Source: Planctomycetota bacterium (GTDB lineage Bacteria > Planctomycetota > Planctomycetia > Planctomycetales > Planctomycetaceae). Taken from it: DNA of 11,405 nt. Location of the stretch: positions 1-11,405 of the forward strand of contig JAPLOC010001273.1 of NCBI GenBank assembly GCA_026692825.1, written 5' to 3'. Numbering within the stretch: position 1 is the stretch's first letter; every line of letters starts with the position of its first letter. The notes under the pieces were generated by a model that was not told the DNA's origin, searched no databases, and saw only the letters and a list, made by a program, of their open reading frames with translations. Shown here in pieces: positions 1 through 7,328 of this stretch. The translations under genes and the position numbers were made by a program.

Positions 1-1362
1 GAGCCGTTCGTGGTCGATTCCCATCAGATGCAGAATCGTGGCGTGGAAGTCGTGGACATGAACCGGCTGTTCGACCGCGCGGATGCCATGTTCGTCTGTC
101 GCGCCGTGGACGAATCCCCGCTTTACCCCTGCCCCCGCCAGCCACGACGTGAACGCCCAGTTGTGATGTTCCCGCCCGGGAGCCTCCGCGGTGTTGTTGA
201 ACGGCGTCCGGCCGAATTCCGTCGTCCAGACCACCAGCACATCATCCATCATTCCCAGACGTTTCAGATCCTGAAGCAAACCCGCGATTGGCTGGTCGAC
301 CTGCGGCGCGAGCCGGCCGTGGTCGGCCATGTTGCCGTGCGAATCCCAGTTGCCGCTCGACCCGGTGTGGATCAGTTCAACAAACCGCACCCCCCGTTCG
401 ACCAGCCGCCGCGCCGCCAGACACTGCCAGCCAAACCCGTCGTTCTGACCGCGTGCCAGACCGTAGAGCGCCAGCGTCTCGTCCGACTCTTGCGACAAAT
501 CGAGCGCCGCGGGCATCTCCGTCTGCATTCCATGCGCGGTCTCGAACGACTTGATGCGGGCCGCGGGCTGCGCGTCCTCGTTGCGCGACGCGCGGTGCGA
601 TTCATTCAAGGCGGCGAGAGCGGCCAATTCCAACTCCTGTCGCTTCGCCGTAGGTACGCGACGCACCAGGTTCGCGACTGGTTCCGGGCCCGGCATCACC
701 CGCGTCCCCTGATGCGCCCCGGGCAGAAAGTCCGACGCCCAGACCTGCGTCCCGGCGTACGGCATCTGCGGTGCCAGCACCAGAAACGATGGCAGGTTCT
801 GGTTGGATGTCCCCAATCCATAGCTCATCCACGCGCCAATACTCGGGCGGGCGAACGCGAACGAACCGGTGTGCATCCCCAGCGTCGCGTTGTAATGATT
901 CGAATGGCTGGTGTGCATCGAACGGATGAACGTGATTTCATCCGCCTGTTTCGCGACGTGCGGAAACAATTCACTCACTTCAATGCCGCTCTTCCCGCGC
1001 GGCACGAACTTCCAGTCGGGTCGCTTGAGAAAGATCTTCTCGTACCCGGGGCGGTTGCGCGTTTCTGGATGGTCGAACGTCACCTGTTTGCCATGGTCGG
1101 CGATCAACTGCGGTTTCGGATCGAACGAGTCGATGTGCGAAACGCCGCCGCTCATGAACAGGAAAATCACCGACTTCGCCTTCGCGGGAAAATGCGAGTC
1201 GCGCGGTGCCAGCGGATTGGCGGGATCAACCGATTTCGCCCCGGTCCCCCGCGCGTCGTCGGCCGCCAGCAACTCGCTGATCAACCCGGGCATCAACAGC
1301 GATCCCGCGACACTCGACCGCAGAAAATGGCGTCGCCCGCACGATTCAGAATGTTCCCACAT
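1..1362 (-). CDS. DUF1501 family protein with Tat signal (3' end outside window)
   Basis: Reading the minus strand from an ATG at 1362 gives 454 open codons that run off the left edge. The family belongs to the alkaline-phosphatase-like/sulfatase-like superfamily and has no settled biochemical role. Seen in the sequence: a twin-arginine signal at residues 10-16 (RRHFLRS) followed by a short hydrophobic stretch, so export in folded form is expected; the family's start motif near 66-82 (IFLFMSGGVSHIDSFDPKP); a histidine-rich segment 150-164; WDSHGN at 339-344; TTEFGRTP at 380-387; and REHHNW at 397-402, the usual metal-site-like residues. The reading stops at HLMGIDHERL, which normally lies about 25 residues before the end, so little is missing. 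The start is 4 bases after the stop of the PSCyt/PSD1 gene with no clear Shine-Dalgarno, which suggests translational coupling. Family assignment is firm; substrate is unknown. Confidence 0.93.
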   Translation of the reverse strand, partial: MWEHSESCGRRHFLRSSVAGSLLMPGLISELLAADDARGTGAKSVDPANPLAPRDSHFPAKAKSVIFLFMSGGVSHIDSFDPKPQLIADHGKQVTFDHPETRNRPGYEKIFLKRPDWKFVPRGKSGIEVSELFPHVAKQADEITFIRSMHTSHSNHYNATLGMHTGSFAFARPSIGAWMSYGLGTSNQNLPSFLVLAPQMPYAGTQVWASDFLPGAHQGTRVMPGPEPVANLVRRVPTAKRQELELAALAALNESHRASRNEDAQPAARIKSFETAHGMQTEMPAALDLSQESDETLALYGLARGQNDGFGWQCLAARRLVERGVRFVELIHTGSSGNWDSHGNMADHGRLAPQVDQPIAGLLQDLKRLGMMDDVLVVWTTEFGRTPFNNTAEAPGREHHNWAFTSWLAGAGVKRGFVHGATDEHGIRAVEQPVHVHDFHATILHLMGIDHERL

Positions 1363-1366
1363 GATT

Positions 1367-4300
1367 CTAATCCAGGTAGAGGAACTCGTTGCTGGCCAGC
1401 AGGATTCGAGTGTAGGCCGACCAGACCGCCACCGGCTGGTCGGCGGGTGGAACGTCGGCGACCGCGGCGGCGTAACCGGTCAGAAACGCGTTCGCCGACT
1501 CGCGCTCACTGGCAGTGGGTGATCGTTGCAGCGTGATGCGGAACAGCGCGTTCAATCTTGCCGAGTCGTCCGGCTGAGATAGCGCCCGCCGCGCGACTTT
1601 CTCGGCTTGAGAGTGAAAAAAGCCATCATTCAGAAAGTACAGCGACTGCGTCGGGACCGTCGTCACCTGCCGCTGGGGTGTCGTCGCGTTGGGGTCGGCA
1701 CCGTCGAACAGCCCCATGAACGGATTCCGGCGATTTCGCAAAGTCATCTGATAGATGCTGCGTTTGTCCGTCTCCGCGACACCGGTGAACGGGCCGTGTT
1801 GCGTGTACGACCATCCGGTCGCGGGGGGAACCGGATGCGGCCCGCCGGGAATCAGATCGAGTTGCTGACTGGTGACCAGCAGCGTGTCCCGCAGTTCTTC
1901 GGCGTCGAGTCGATGGCGGTCGAATCGCCAGTACAGAGTGTTGTTCGGATCGACCGCCAACCCCCGCGCAAGATCGTCCGGGTTCCCTGTGCCGACCGAG
2001 CGTCGATACGTTTCCGACAGCATGATCTGTCGATGCATCTCTTTGACGCTCCAGCCCGATGCGATGAATCGTGCAGCCAGGGCGTCAAGCAGTTCTGGAT
2101 GTGTTGGCAGTTGACCTCGGGTTCCAAAATCGTTGGGAGTTGGGACGATTCCCTTGCCGAAATGCTGCTGCCAGATCCGGTTGACCATCACCCGCGACGC
2201 CAAGGGATTCCGGGCGTCTGACAACCAGCCCGCCAACTGCAGGCGACCGCTCCCCGCTTCTTTGGAGACCGGTTCTCCACCAAACAGCTCCAACCACCGG
2301 CGGGGAACACTCTCGCCCAGTTTCTCGGGATCGCCACGCAGATGCAGTTTCGCGTCGGCGATCGTCCCTTCGGTCACCGCGTACGCGGTGGGGCGGGCGG
2401 GAGCTCGGGCCACCAGTTCCGCCCGACTCGCCGCCACTTGAGTCCGCCGTGAACCGAGTTCCGCCATTCGGCTCAAGGTCGCCGCATGATTCCCCGCGAT
2501 GTGTTCGATATTCCAGCCGACGCCGTTCGGTCCCCCGGGATGAGCGTCAACAATGCGACCGGTGATTGCAACCTGGCCATCCATGGGGCTGACCCAACCG
2601 AGCGCGACCGGACCATCGGGAGCGGGGTGAACGAACAGCGTGCGTGCCGGCAGTGTGGTCCAGACTTTGATCGCCTCGTCGGTGGAATTGACGAAGACCG
2701 CGGGATTGTCTCCTTTGCGCCAAGCCGACAGTCCCCCCTTGCCGGAAAGCTCGGCGACACTTTCGGGGAGCAGACTCGGGCCACCCCGCCCGTCGAGAAA
2801 CAACCAGGTCGTCTTGTTCCCCTGGCGGTCGGCGTGCGGATTCCCGGCGAGAAAATCGCGGATGACGTCCTCCGTCAGATTCCACTTTCGCTGTTTGTCC
2901 CCGACTTCGACGATTTCCCATTCGATCGACGTCGTGTCGGCTCCGTAGTTGCCCGAGGCGTCGATCGTCAATTGAATCAGCTCGCCCGGCTTCACCGCGA
3001 CCGTCGCCAGTTTCCCGCCATCGGCTTCTTGAAACAATTTCGTTCCACCGTCGGCGATTTCGCCGCGCGACAGCGATTGGACCGAGCCGACGGTTGCGGA
3101 TTGGAATTCCTTCGCCTGGCTACCTTGAGCTTCTTCCAGTTGCTTGAGTTCGGCGTCAAGCGCGGCAAGTTGTTTGTCGAACGGTTCGATCGTCTTCGCC
3201 CAGTCGGCGGGTGACAGGAGCGGAACCAGATCGCGCGGCTGCTGTTTCGCCTCGCAACCGGGGAACGCGTACCGCGTGCTGTTGAGAATTCCGTACAGCG
3301 CGTAATAGTCGGTCGCCGAGATGGGATCGTACTTGTGATCATGGCAGCGGGCACAGGCGATCGACAGACCCAAAAACGCTTTCCCCAGCGTGTCGATCGT
3401 GTCTTCGATCGTCAGATGCATGTGCTTGTCGGCATCGTGGTCGAATCGTCGGGCGATCGCCAGGAATCCCGTGCTGACGATTCCCTGGGCATACGCGTCC
3501 CCCGCATCATTCGCGTGAATCAGATCGCCGGCGATTTGCTCGCGGACGAACTGGTCGTAGGGCAAATCGCGATTGAATGCGTCGATCACCCAGTTGCGAT
3601 AACGCCAGGCGTCGGGAATCGGGTGATCGGTGTTCTCGCCCGCCGTGTCGGCATAACGCACGACATCCAGCCAATGCCGGCCCCAGCGCTCACCGTAAAG
3701 GGGCGACTTCAGAAGTCGCTCGATCAGCGCGGGATAGGCCTCGGTGGAATCGTCGGCGAGAAACGCGTCGACTTCTTCCGGCGACGGGGGCAGTCCGGTG
3801 AGATCGTACGTCGCCCGACGGATCAGCGTGCGTCGGTCGGCCTCTGGAGTTGGTTTCAAACCGCCGGCATCGAGTCGGGTTCGAATGAGCGAGTCGATCG
3901 CCTGACTTGTGGCCAGGCCGGCGAGGTCAGGAGATCCCGGTTGATGATTCAGAGGCTGAAACGACCACCAGTTTCGGAGTTCGTTTTCGGTCAGTCCGCC
4001 CCGTTTGCCGGCTCCTTCGCGCGGATCATGCGCCCCCCGGCGGACCCACTCGGTGAGAATGGCGATTTCGGATTCCGCGAGCTTGCCGCCGGCATCTTTG
4101 GGGGGCATCCGCGGGCCATCCCCCTCGTGGCGAATCGCCTGAATCAACAGACTTTCGTCGGCCTTTCCCGGGACGATGGGTGGCCCAGAATCTCCGCCGG
4201 CGCGCCACCCCTTTCGCGAATCGAGAGCCAGTCCACCGCTCGTCTTCCCTTTGGCCGACGAGTGGCACGCCTCGCAGCGACTGACCAGAATCGGACGGAC

Positions 4301-4426
4301 TTTTTTCTCGAAGAACTCCGCATCGTCGTCCGCATGGGAAAGAGCCGGGCGTCCCGCGGCGCACGCCGCTGTCAACCACAACACCATTCCCGCGAAACGA
4401 CCGATTTTCGACAAGCGCATCTGCAT
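1367..4426 (-). CDS. PSCyt1-PSCyt2(DUF1549)-PSD1(DUF1553) exported haem protein
   Basis: A 1019-residue planctomycete-type multidomain protein. Residues 1-32 form a Sec signal peptide (basic start, hydrophobic 11-23, likely cut near SHA-DD). PSCyt1 follows, with a c-type haem site CEACH at 51-55 and a probable axial methionine in GPRMPP (M107). PSCyt2/DUF1549 spans about 173-385, with GERWGRHWLDVVRYADT at 245-261 and a second haem motif CARCHDHKYDP at 358-368. A short coiled-coil-like stretch (413-440) and a beta-rich insert (about 445-645) lead to PSD1/DUF1553 from about 730 to the end, with NPLASRVMVNRIWQQHFG at 740-757. Two CxxCH sites imply covalent haem and periplasmic maturation. The length is normal for the family. 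The ATG at 4426 is preceded by GGGAG at 7-base spacing; a second in-frame ATG lies two codons on. Families of this kind are often linked to polysaccharide or sulfated-glycan turnover, but no reaction is proven. Confidence 0.95.
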   Translation of the reverse strand: MQMRLSKIGRFAGMVLWLTAACAAGRPALSHADDDAEFFEKKVRPILVSRCEACHSSAKGKTSGGLALDSRKGWRAGGDSGPPIVPGKADESLLIQAIRHEGDGPRMPPKDAGGKLAESEIAILTEWVRRGAHDPREGAGKRGGLTENELRNWWSFQPLNHQPGSPDLAGLATSQAIDSLIRTRLDAGGLKPTPEADRRTLIRRATYDLTGLPPSPEEVDAFLADDSTEAYPALIERLLKSPLYGERWGRHWLDVVRYADTAGENTDHPIPDAWRYRNWVIDAFNRDLPYDQFVREQIAGDLIHANDAGDAYAQGIVSTGFLAIARRFDHDADKHMHLTIEDTIDTLGKAFLGLSIACARCHDHKYDPISATDYYALYGILNSTRYAFPGCEAKQQPRDLVPLLSPADWAKTIEPFDKQLAALDAELKQLEEAQGSQAKEFQSATVGSVQSLSRGEIADGGTKLFQEADGGKLATVAVKPGELIQLTIDASGNYGADTTSIEWEIVEVGDKQRKWNLTEDVIRDFLAGNPHADRQGNKTTWLFLDGRGGPSLLPESVAELSGKGGLSAWRKGDNPAVFVNSTDEAIKVWTTLPARTLFVHPAPDGPVALGWVSPMDGQVAITGRIVDAHPGGPNGVGWNIEHIAGNHAATLSRMAELGSRRTQVAASRAELVARAPARPTAYAVTEGTIADAKLHLRGDPEKLGESVPRRWLELFGGEPVSKEAGSGRLQLAGWLSDARNPLASRVMVNRIWQQHFGKGIVPTPNDFGTRGQLPTHPELLDALAARFIASGWSVKEMHRQIMLSETYRRSVGTGNPDDLARGLAVDPNNTLYWRFDRHRLDAEELRDTLLVTSQQLDLIPGGPHPVPPATGWSYTQHGPFTGVAETDKRSIYQMTLRNRRNPFMGLFDGADPNATTPQRQVTTVPTQSLYFLNDGFFHSQAEKVARRALSQPDDSARLNALFRITLQRSPTASERESANAFLTGYAAAVADVPPADQPVAVWSAYTRILLASNEFLYLD

Positions 4427-4433
4427 CTGGCCG

Positions 4434-4438
4434 CTCCC
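4434..4438 (-). promoter_or_regulatory. Shine-Dalgarno GGGAG for the PSCyt/PSD1 gene
   Basis: On the minus strand GGGAG stands 7 bases before the ATG at 4426, an ideal spacing. It lies in the 25-base gap after the stop of the BRCT/pentapeptide gene and selects the first of two nearby ATGs (4426 rather than 4420). It is one of the few clear ribosome binding sites in this window. Confidence 0.6.
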
Positions 4439-4451
4439 AAATTGCGAACCG

Positions 4452-7205
4452 TCAAACTGCGGAGAAGTCCTCGGGAACCGTTTCAGTCGCCGGCCAGTCG
4501 ACTTCGCCCGACTCGGCGTCTTTGTACTTCGCGAACGTTTCGCTCATCAATTCTTTGTTCAACTGTGTTTTCCGCAGTTTGCTGGCGGCGACCCACTGCT
4601 CGGCGTTCTTTGGATCGAGTCGACCCGCCTGAACCAGTCCGATGATCATCACCAACAGGTGCTTGCAGAGGCTGCCACGCAGCCCGGGACAGACATTTAG
4701 ATTCTCACCGCAGCAGCCAAACGTGCCGTCGGCCTCCAGCCGGCAGGAATAAAGCAAGTCGGGATCCGAATCGACGGTGACGACGCCGGTGATCGAGTCG
4801 GCGAGAACCTCGGCGAACAGATGGAAGCGGTCTTCTTTGAGCATGTCGAGCGCTTTGTCGAGCTTGCCAGCACTCACTTCCCGCTTGAGGCTCTCGACAA
4901 ACGCCGGCAGGTCGACCGGTTCACCATCGAGCGATTCTTCTTCGGTCGCGTCCGCTTCGGATTCGTCATCGTCGTCAACGTCGACGTCGTCACCTTCGTC
5001 GTCAGACTCCTCGTCATCGTCACCAAAATCGATGTCGTCGAGTTCGTCGTCAAAACCGAGTCGGCTGGCGGTGGCCGACGCGAGTTCTTCCGCGACGATC
5101 GGTTTACGAACCACAAACGCATCCGCCGGGTTCGGTCCCTCGCCCGACCACTTGAGATCTTCAAACGCCTTGAAACCTGCGGGCCAAATCGTTTTTTCGT
5201 CGTGCTGCGAACTGGTGAAGGTCGTACCGTCAATGCGACAATCCGTCAGGTCGGCACCCCGGAGATCACAATCGGTGACGTTGGAATTCGACAGGTTGGC
5301 ACCCCGCAATTTCGCGCCGGCAAGTTTCAGGCAGCGGAGTGTCGATCCCGTCAACGACGCCTGCGAAAGGTCGGCGTCGCGGAACAGCGTCCCCCAGATT
5401 TTGACGTTGTCGATCCGGGCACCAAACAGGTTGGCGTTCCGCAGGTCGGAGTAGCTGATATCCGCACCGGTAAGATTCGCCCGCGCGAGATTCGCTCCCT
5501 TCATCGCCAAATGCCGCAGCAGCGCACCCGAAAGGTTTCCGCCGGAAAAATCAATCTCCAGCAGCAATCCTTCCTCTTCGCGATCCCCTTCGGTCAAAGC
5601 GTTCCACTTCGAGATCCCCTCTTCGCCTCCCCGCAACAATTCGAGGAGATGCGATTTGCGTTCGGCCTCTTCCATGGGGGGAAGTGCCGAGACGACCACT
5701 TCTTCCTCTTCTTCCTTCTTCTCGGCAAACCTCGGCCGGGGGGGCGGGGGAGGCGGAACGACGATGATCGGCTCTTCCGGAGGGGCGACCCCCTGGGCCT
5801 CACACATCGCCTCCAAAACCAGACGTTTCAACTGCTTGCCCGACACTGGACTCTTCACCGATCGGACTTCGACCAGATCGGTTTGGAACTCGGCGTCATG
5901 AAACCGCTGAGCGATCGACAAAAACGCCGGTCGGACATCGGTCGTCCGCAGCAGCTTCTGGCGGGTTTCAGTCGTCCCTTCGACCGGCTCGTCCCAGGTG
6001 GCGCGCATGTGCCGGGGACTGCACACGAGCGAGATCTTCGTCGGCGATCCCCCGCGCACAAACGACAGCGCGATTTCAATCCGTGCCGCTCGGGTGATTG
6101 CATGTTGCAATTCGTTCAGCCGCTGTCCCACCCGACTGAGCGTGTCGACCGCTTCCGCAGGCAGATCGGCCGACTCGGCGATCGCGGGAAGGTCCACTTC
6201 GGCCAACTGCAGGTTTGAGCCGGCGAGCTTCGCGTTCTTGAAGACCGCGCCGCGCAGGTCGGCCCCGGTCAGTTCCGCGTCACGCAGGTCGGCGTTTGTG
6301 AAATCGCAATCACGCAGGTCGGCTACGGTGAACCGCGCCCCCCGCAAGTCGGCCTTGATGAAGATCGCCTTCGCCACCCGAGCTCCGCCAAAGTCGGCCC
6401 CCGGTGCCTTGATTCCGCTGAAGTCGGCGTTCGTCAGGGTACACAACGAGAGATCGGCCTCTGGCAAAACTGCCTTCTTGAAGACCGCCCCATCCCCCGA
6501 GCTGGCGCTGAAGTCGGCCCGGGCCAGTTCCGATCCGCTGAAGTCGGCGTCGGTGATATCGCACGCGCCAAAGTCCGCTCCGTCGGCACTCGCCTTCTTC
6601 AGTGAACTCTTGATGAATTCACAGTCACCCGAAATATGACACTCTTTAAAGACCGCTCCATCCAGATTCGCCCCCGTCATCCCCGGGAGCCAGACCCGCA
6701 CCAGATGCGCACCACGCAGGTCAACGTCGTCCATTAACAGGTTCGACAGGTCGGCGTGAACCGTCTCGTCGGAAAACTGTGTCTGACGCAAGTCTTCTCC
6801 ACTGAGGTCGGGCCACTCCGCGTCGACTTTTTGCAACAGCTCACATAACGCCGCAGCGCTCTGCGACCCACCCGTCAGCAGGTCGACGACCTCTTCCCGA
6901 GTGGGGGCCAGCATCTGGAAGCACTCCGCCTCCGAGAGAATCTCAATTCCCGCCCCCTCCAGCTCGTTGAGGTTCTCCGCTTCCGCCCGGGCCGTGGAAA
7001 ACCCCGACTTCCCCAACACCAGGAAATCAAGATCCTCCGCGATCTCGTCGACCATTGTGCCGCCACGCAGCTTCACCAGTGACGCGACGCTCTCGTTGCC
7101 CCGCCATCGATGCGGGACACCGGCGAAACAAACCGTCTGGTCGGCCAGAACCTGATCGAGTTCCACGACAGACGCCTTCTTCACCGCAGCTTTCTTCTTC
7201 GCCAT
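4452..7205 (-). CDS. BRCT / pentapeptide-repeat / SWIM-like multidomain protein
   Basis: A 917-residue protein with no signal peptide or membrane segment, so probably cytoplasmic. Order: a Lys/Ala-rich tail 2-10; a BRCT domain about 20-100 (LVKLRGGTMV, DLDFLVLGK, EILSEAECFQML, as in the BRCT of NAD-dependent ligase); pentapeptide block 1 about 135-345 (A-D/N-F/L-x-x units); an unrecognised alpha/beta region 355-475; a Pro then Glu-rich hinge 480-515 (six prolines at 484-489, later a run of glutamates); pentapeptide block 2 about 550-665, ending with the common closing motif TIWPAGF; an Asp/Glu linker 719-760; and a C-terminal Cys/His module 800-865 (C831, C832, C839, C847, H849). The reading frame is open back to an ATG at 7439, but I chose 7205: the MAKKKAAVKK start suits a DNA- or nucleoid-associated protein, the 78-codon extension resembles no domain, and a promoter lies inside it. 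BRCT domains bind phosphoproteins or DNA ends, and some pentapeptide proteins mimic DNA to protect gyrase; a DNA-linked role here is inference. Confidence 0.9.
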   Translation of the reverse strand: MAKKKAAVKKASVVELDQVLADQTVCFAGVPHRWRGNESVASLVKLRGGTMVDEIAEDLDFLVLGKSGFSTARAEAENLNELEGAGIEILSEAECFQMLAPTREEVVDLLTGGSQSAAALCELLQKVDAEWPDLSGEDLRQTQFSDETVHADLSNLLMDDVDLRGAHLVRVWLPGMTGANLDGAVFKECHISGDCEFIKSSLKKASADGADFGACDITDADFSGSELARADFSASSGDGAVFKKAVLPEADLSLCTLTNADFSGIKAPGADFGGARVAKAIFIKADLRGARFTVADLRDCDFTNADLRDAELTGADLRGAVFKNAKLAGSNLQLAEVDLPAIAESADLPAEAVDTLSRVGQRLNELQHAITRAARIEIALSFVRGGSPTKISLVCSPRHMRATWDEPVEGTTETRQKLLRTTDVRPAFLSIAQRFHDAEFQTDLVEVRSVKSPVSGKQLKRLVLEAMCEAQGVAPPEEPIIVVPPPPPPRPRFAEKKEEEEEVVVSALPPMEEAERKSHLLELLRGGEEGISKWNALTEGDREEEGLLLEIDFSGGNLSGALLRHLAMKGANLARANLTGADISYSDLRNANLFGARIDNVKIWGTLFRDADLSQASLTGSTLRCLKLAGAKLRGANLSNSNVTDCDLRGADLTDCRIDGTTFTSSQHDEKTIWPAGFKAFEDLKWSGEGPNPADAFVVRKPIVAEELASATASRLGFDDELDDIDFGDDDEESDDEGDDVDVDDDDESEADATEEESLDGEPVDLPAFVESLKREVSAGKLDKALDMLKEDRFHLFAEVLADSITGVVTVDSDPDLLYSCRLEADGTFGCCGENLNVCPGLRGSLCKHLLVMIIGLVQAGRLDPKNAEQWVAASKLRKTQLNKELMSETFAKYKDAESGEVDWPATETVPEDFSAV
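4611..4808 (-). other. SWIM-like zinc-binding module (C-terminal domain)
   Basis: Residues about 800-865 of the BRCT/pentapeptide protein read as beta strands (VVTVDSDPDLLYSCRL) followed by GCCGENLNVCPGLRGSLCKHLLVMIIG. The CPG...CKHLLV half matches the SWIM pattern CxCx(n)CxH, but the residue two before C839 is Asn, not Cys. The missing ligand may be supplied by C831 or C832. SWIM domains bind DNA or proteins. Assignment rests on the motif only. Confidence 0.6.
4926..5051 (-). other. Acidic low-complexity linker
   Basis: Residues 719-760 of the BRCT/pentapeptide protein are mostly Asp and Glu, written in repetitive GAC/GAT/GAA codons. On the plus strand this appears as a TCG/TCA-rich microsatellite-like stretch. 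It is probably disordered and joins the second pentapeptide block to the Cys/His module. Such stretches can mimic DNA charge or shield a neighbouring DNA-binding module; which applies here is unknown. Confidence 0.7.
5211..5558 (-). repeat. Pentapeptide-repeat block 2 (15-bp coding periodicity)
   Basis: Residues about 550-665 carry units such as ANLAR ANLTG ADISY SDLRN ANLFG, then ADLSQ ASLTG, GANLS and ADLTD. This gives roughly six coils of a four-sided right-handed beta-helix, closed by the TIWPAGF motif often found at the end of such domains. In DNA the units appear as a degenerate 15-bp repeat with recurring AGGTCGGC on the plus strand. A mismatch run around 598-610 interrupts the pattern. 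Confidence 0.85.
6171..6803 (-). repeat. Pentapeptide-repeat block 1 (15-bp coding periodicity)
   Basis: Residues about 135-345 form roughly ten predicted coils. The best-formed part is about 210-335 with repeated ADF, ADL and GADLR units at five-residue spacing (for example KADLRGARFTVADLRDCDFT). The first 70 residues are less regular. Recurring AAGTCGGC and AGGTCGGC octamers on the plus strand are the coding trace of these units and not a separate DNA element. Confidence 0.88.
6906..7148 (-). other. BRCT domain (N-terminal domain)
   Basis: Residues about 20-100 of the 917-residue protein. Strand one is TVCFAGV, the helix carries ESVASLVKLRGG with the conserved GG turn, then TMVDEIAEDLDFLVLGK matches the 'vs.kt.yLVvG' segment of ligase-type BRCTs, and a helix AEAENLNELEGAGIEILSE leads to the final FQML. 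The conserved aromatic/hydrophobic core is present, so the domain looks intact. Confidence 0.8.
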
Positions 7206-7247
7206 GTAAACATCCGAGGGAGTAACCGCATCCGACGAAACACTCCA

Positions 7248-7274
7248 ATTATCCCGCTGATTTCCACATGTCAA
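7248..7274 (-). promoter_or_regulatory. Candidate sigma70-type promoter for the BRCT/pentapeptide gene
   Basis: On the minus strand a perfect TTGACA (7274-7269) is followed after 15 bases by GATAAT (7253-7248), which matches TATAAT at five of six positions. The spacer is shorter than the usual 17; reading the -10 as ATAATT would give 16. Transcription would start near 7241 and leave a leader of about 36 bases before the ATG at 7205. Confidence 0.45.
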
Positions 7275-7296
7275 CCAGTCAGGGGGCGTTTCCCGG

Positions 7297-7310
7297 GGAA
7301 TCTTGATTCC
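7297..7310. repeat. Perfect 6+2+6 inverted repeat GGAATC-TT-GATTCC
   Basis: The 14-base dyad GGAATCTTGATTCC lies 23 bases upstream of the -35 box of the leftward promoter. The size and position suit a dimeric regulator site. It shares the GAATC half-site with the neighbouring dyad at 7329-7362. No regulator is identified. Confidence 0.5.
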
Positions 7311-7328
7311 GACCCGTTCAATCTTCCG

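Noticed and set aside
10..1536. Long plus-strand open frame of 508 codons opposite the DUF1501 gene
   Set aside because: Arg/Pro-rich translation with no domain. It mirrors the GC-rich codon usage of the minus-strand gene, whose protein matches DUF1501 throughout.
3335..4645. Plus-strand open frame of 436 codons opposite the PSCyt/PSD1 gene
   Set aside because: It crosses the end of one real gene and the start of another, has no recognisable motif, and reflects third-position GC bias.
4821..6218. Plus-strand open frame of 465 codons opposite the pentapeptide gene, with apparent short repeats (VGTPQ, RQVG)
   Set aside because: The repeats are the antisense reading of the 15-bp pentapeptide units; the sense strand gives clear domains.
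6171..6803. Regularly recurring AAGTCGGC/AGGTCGGC octamers, considered as a CRISPR-like or regulatory repeat
   Set aside because: Spacing is in multiples of 15 bp and in frame with ADL/ADF units, so they are coding traces of pentapeptide repeats.
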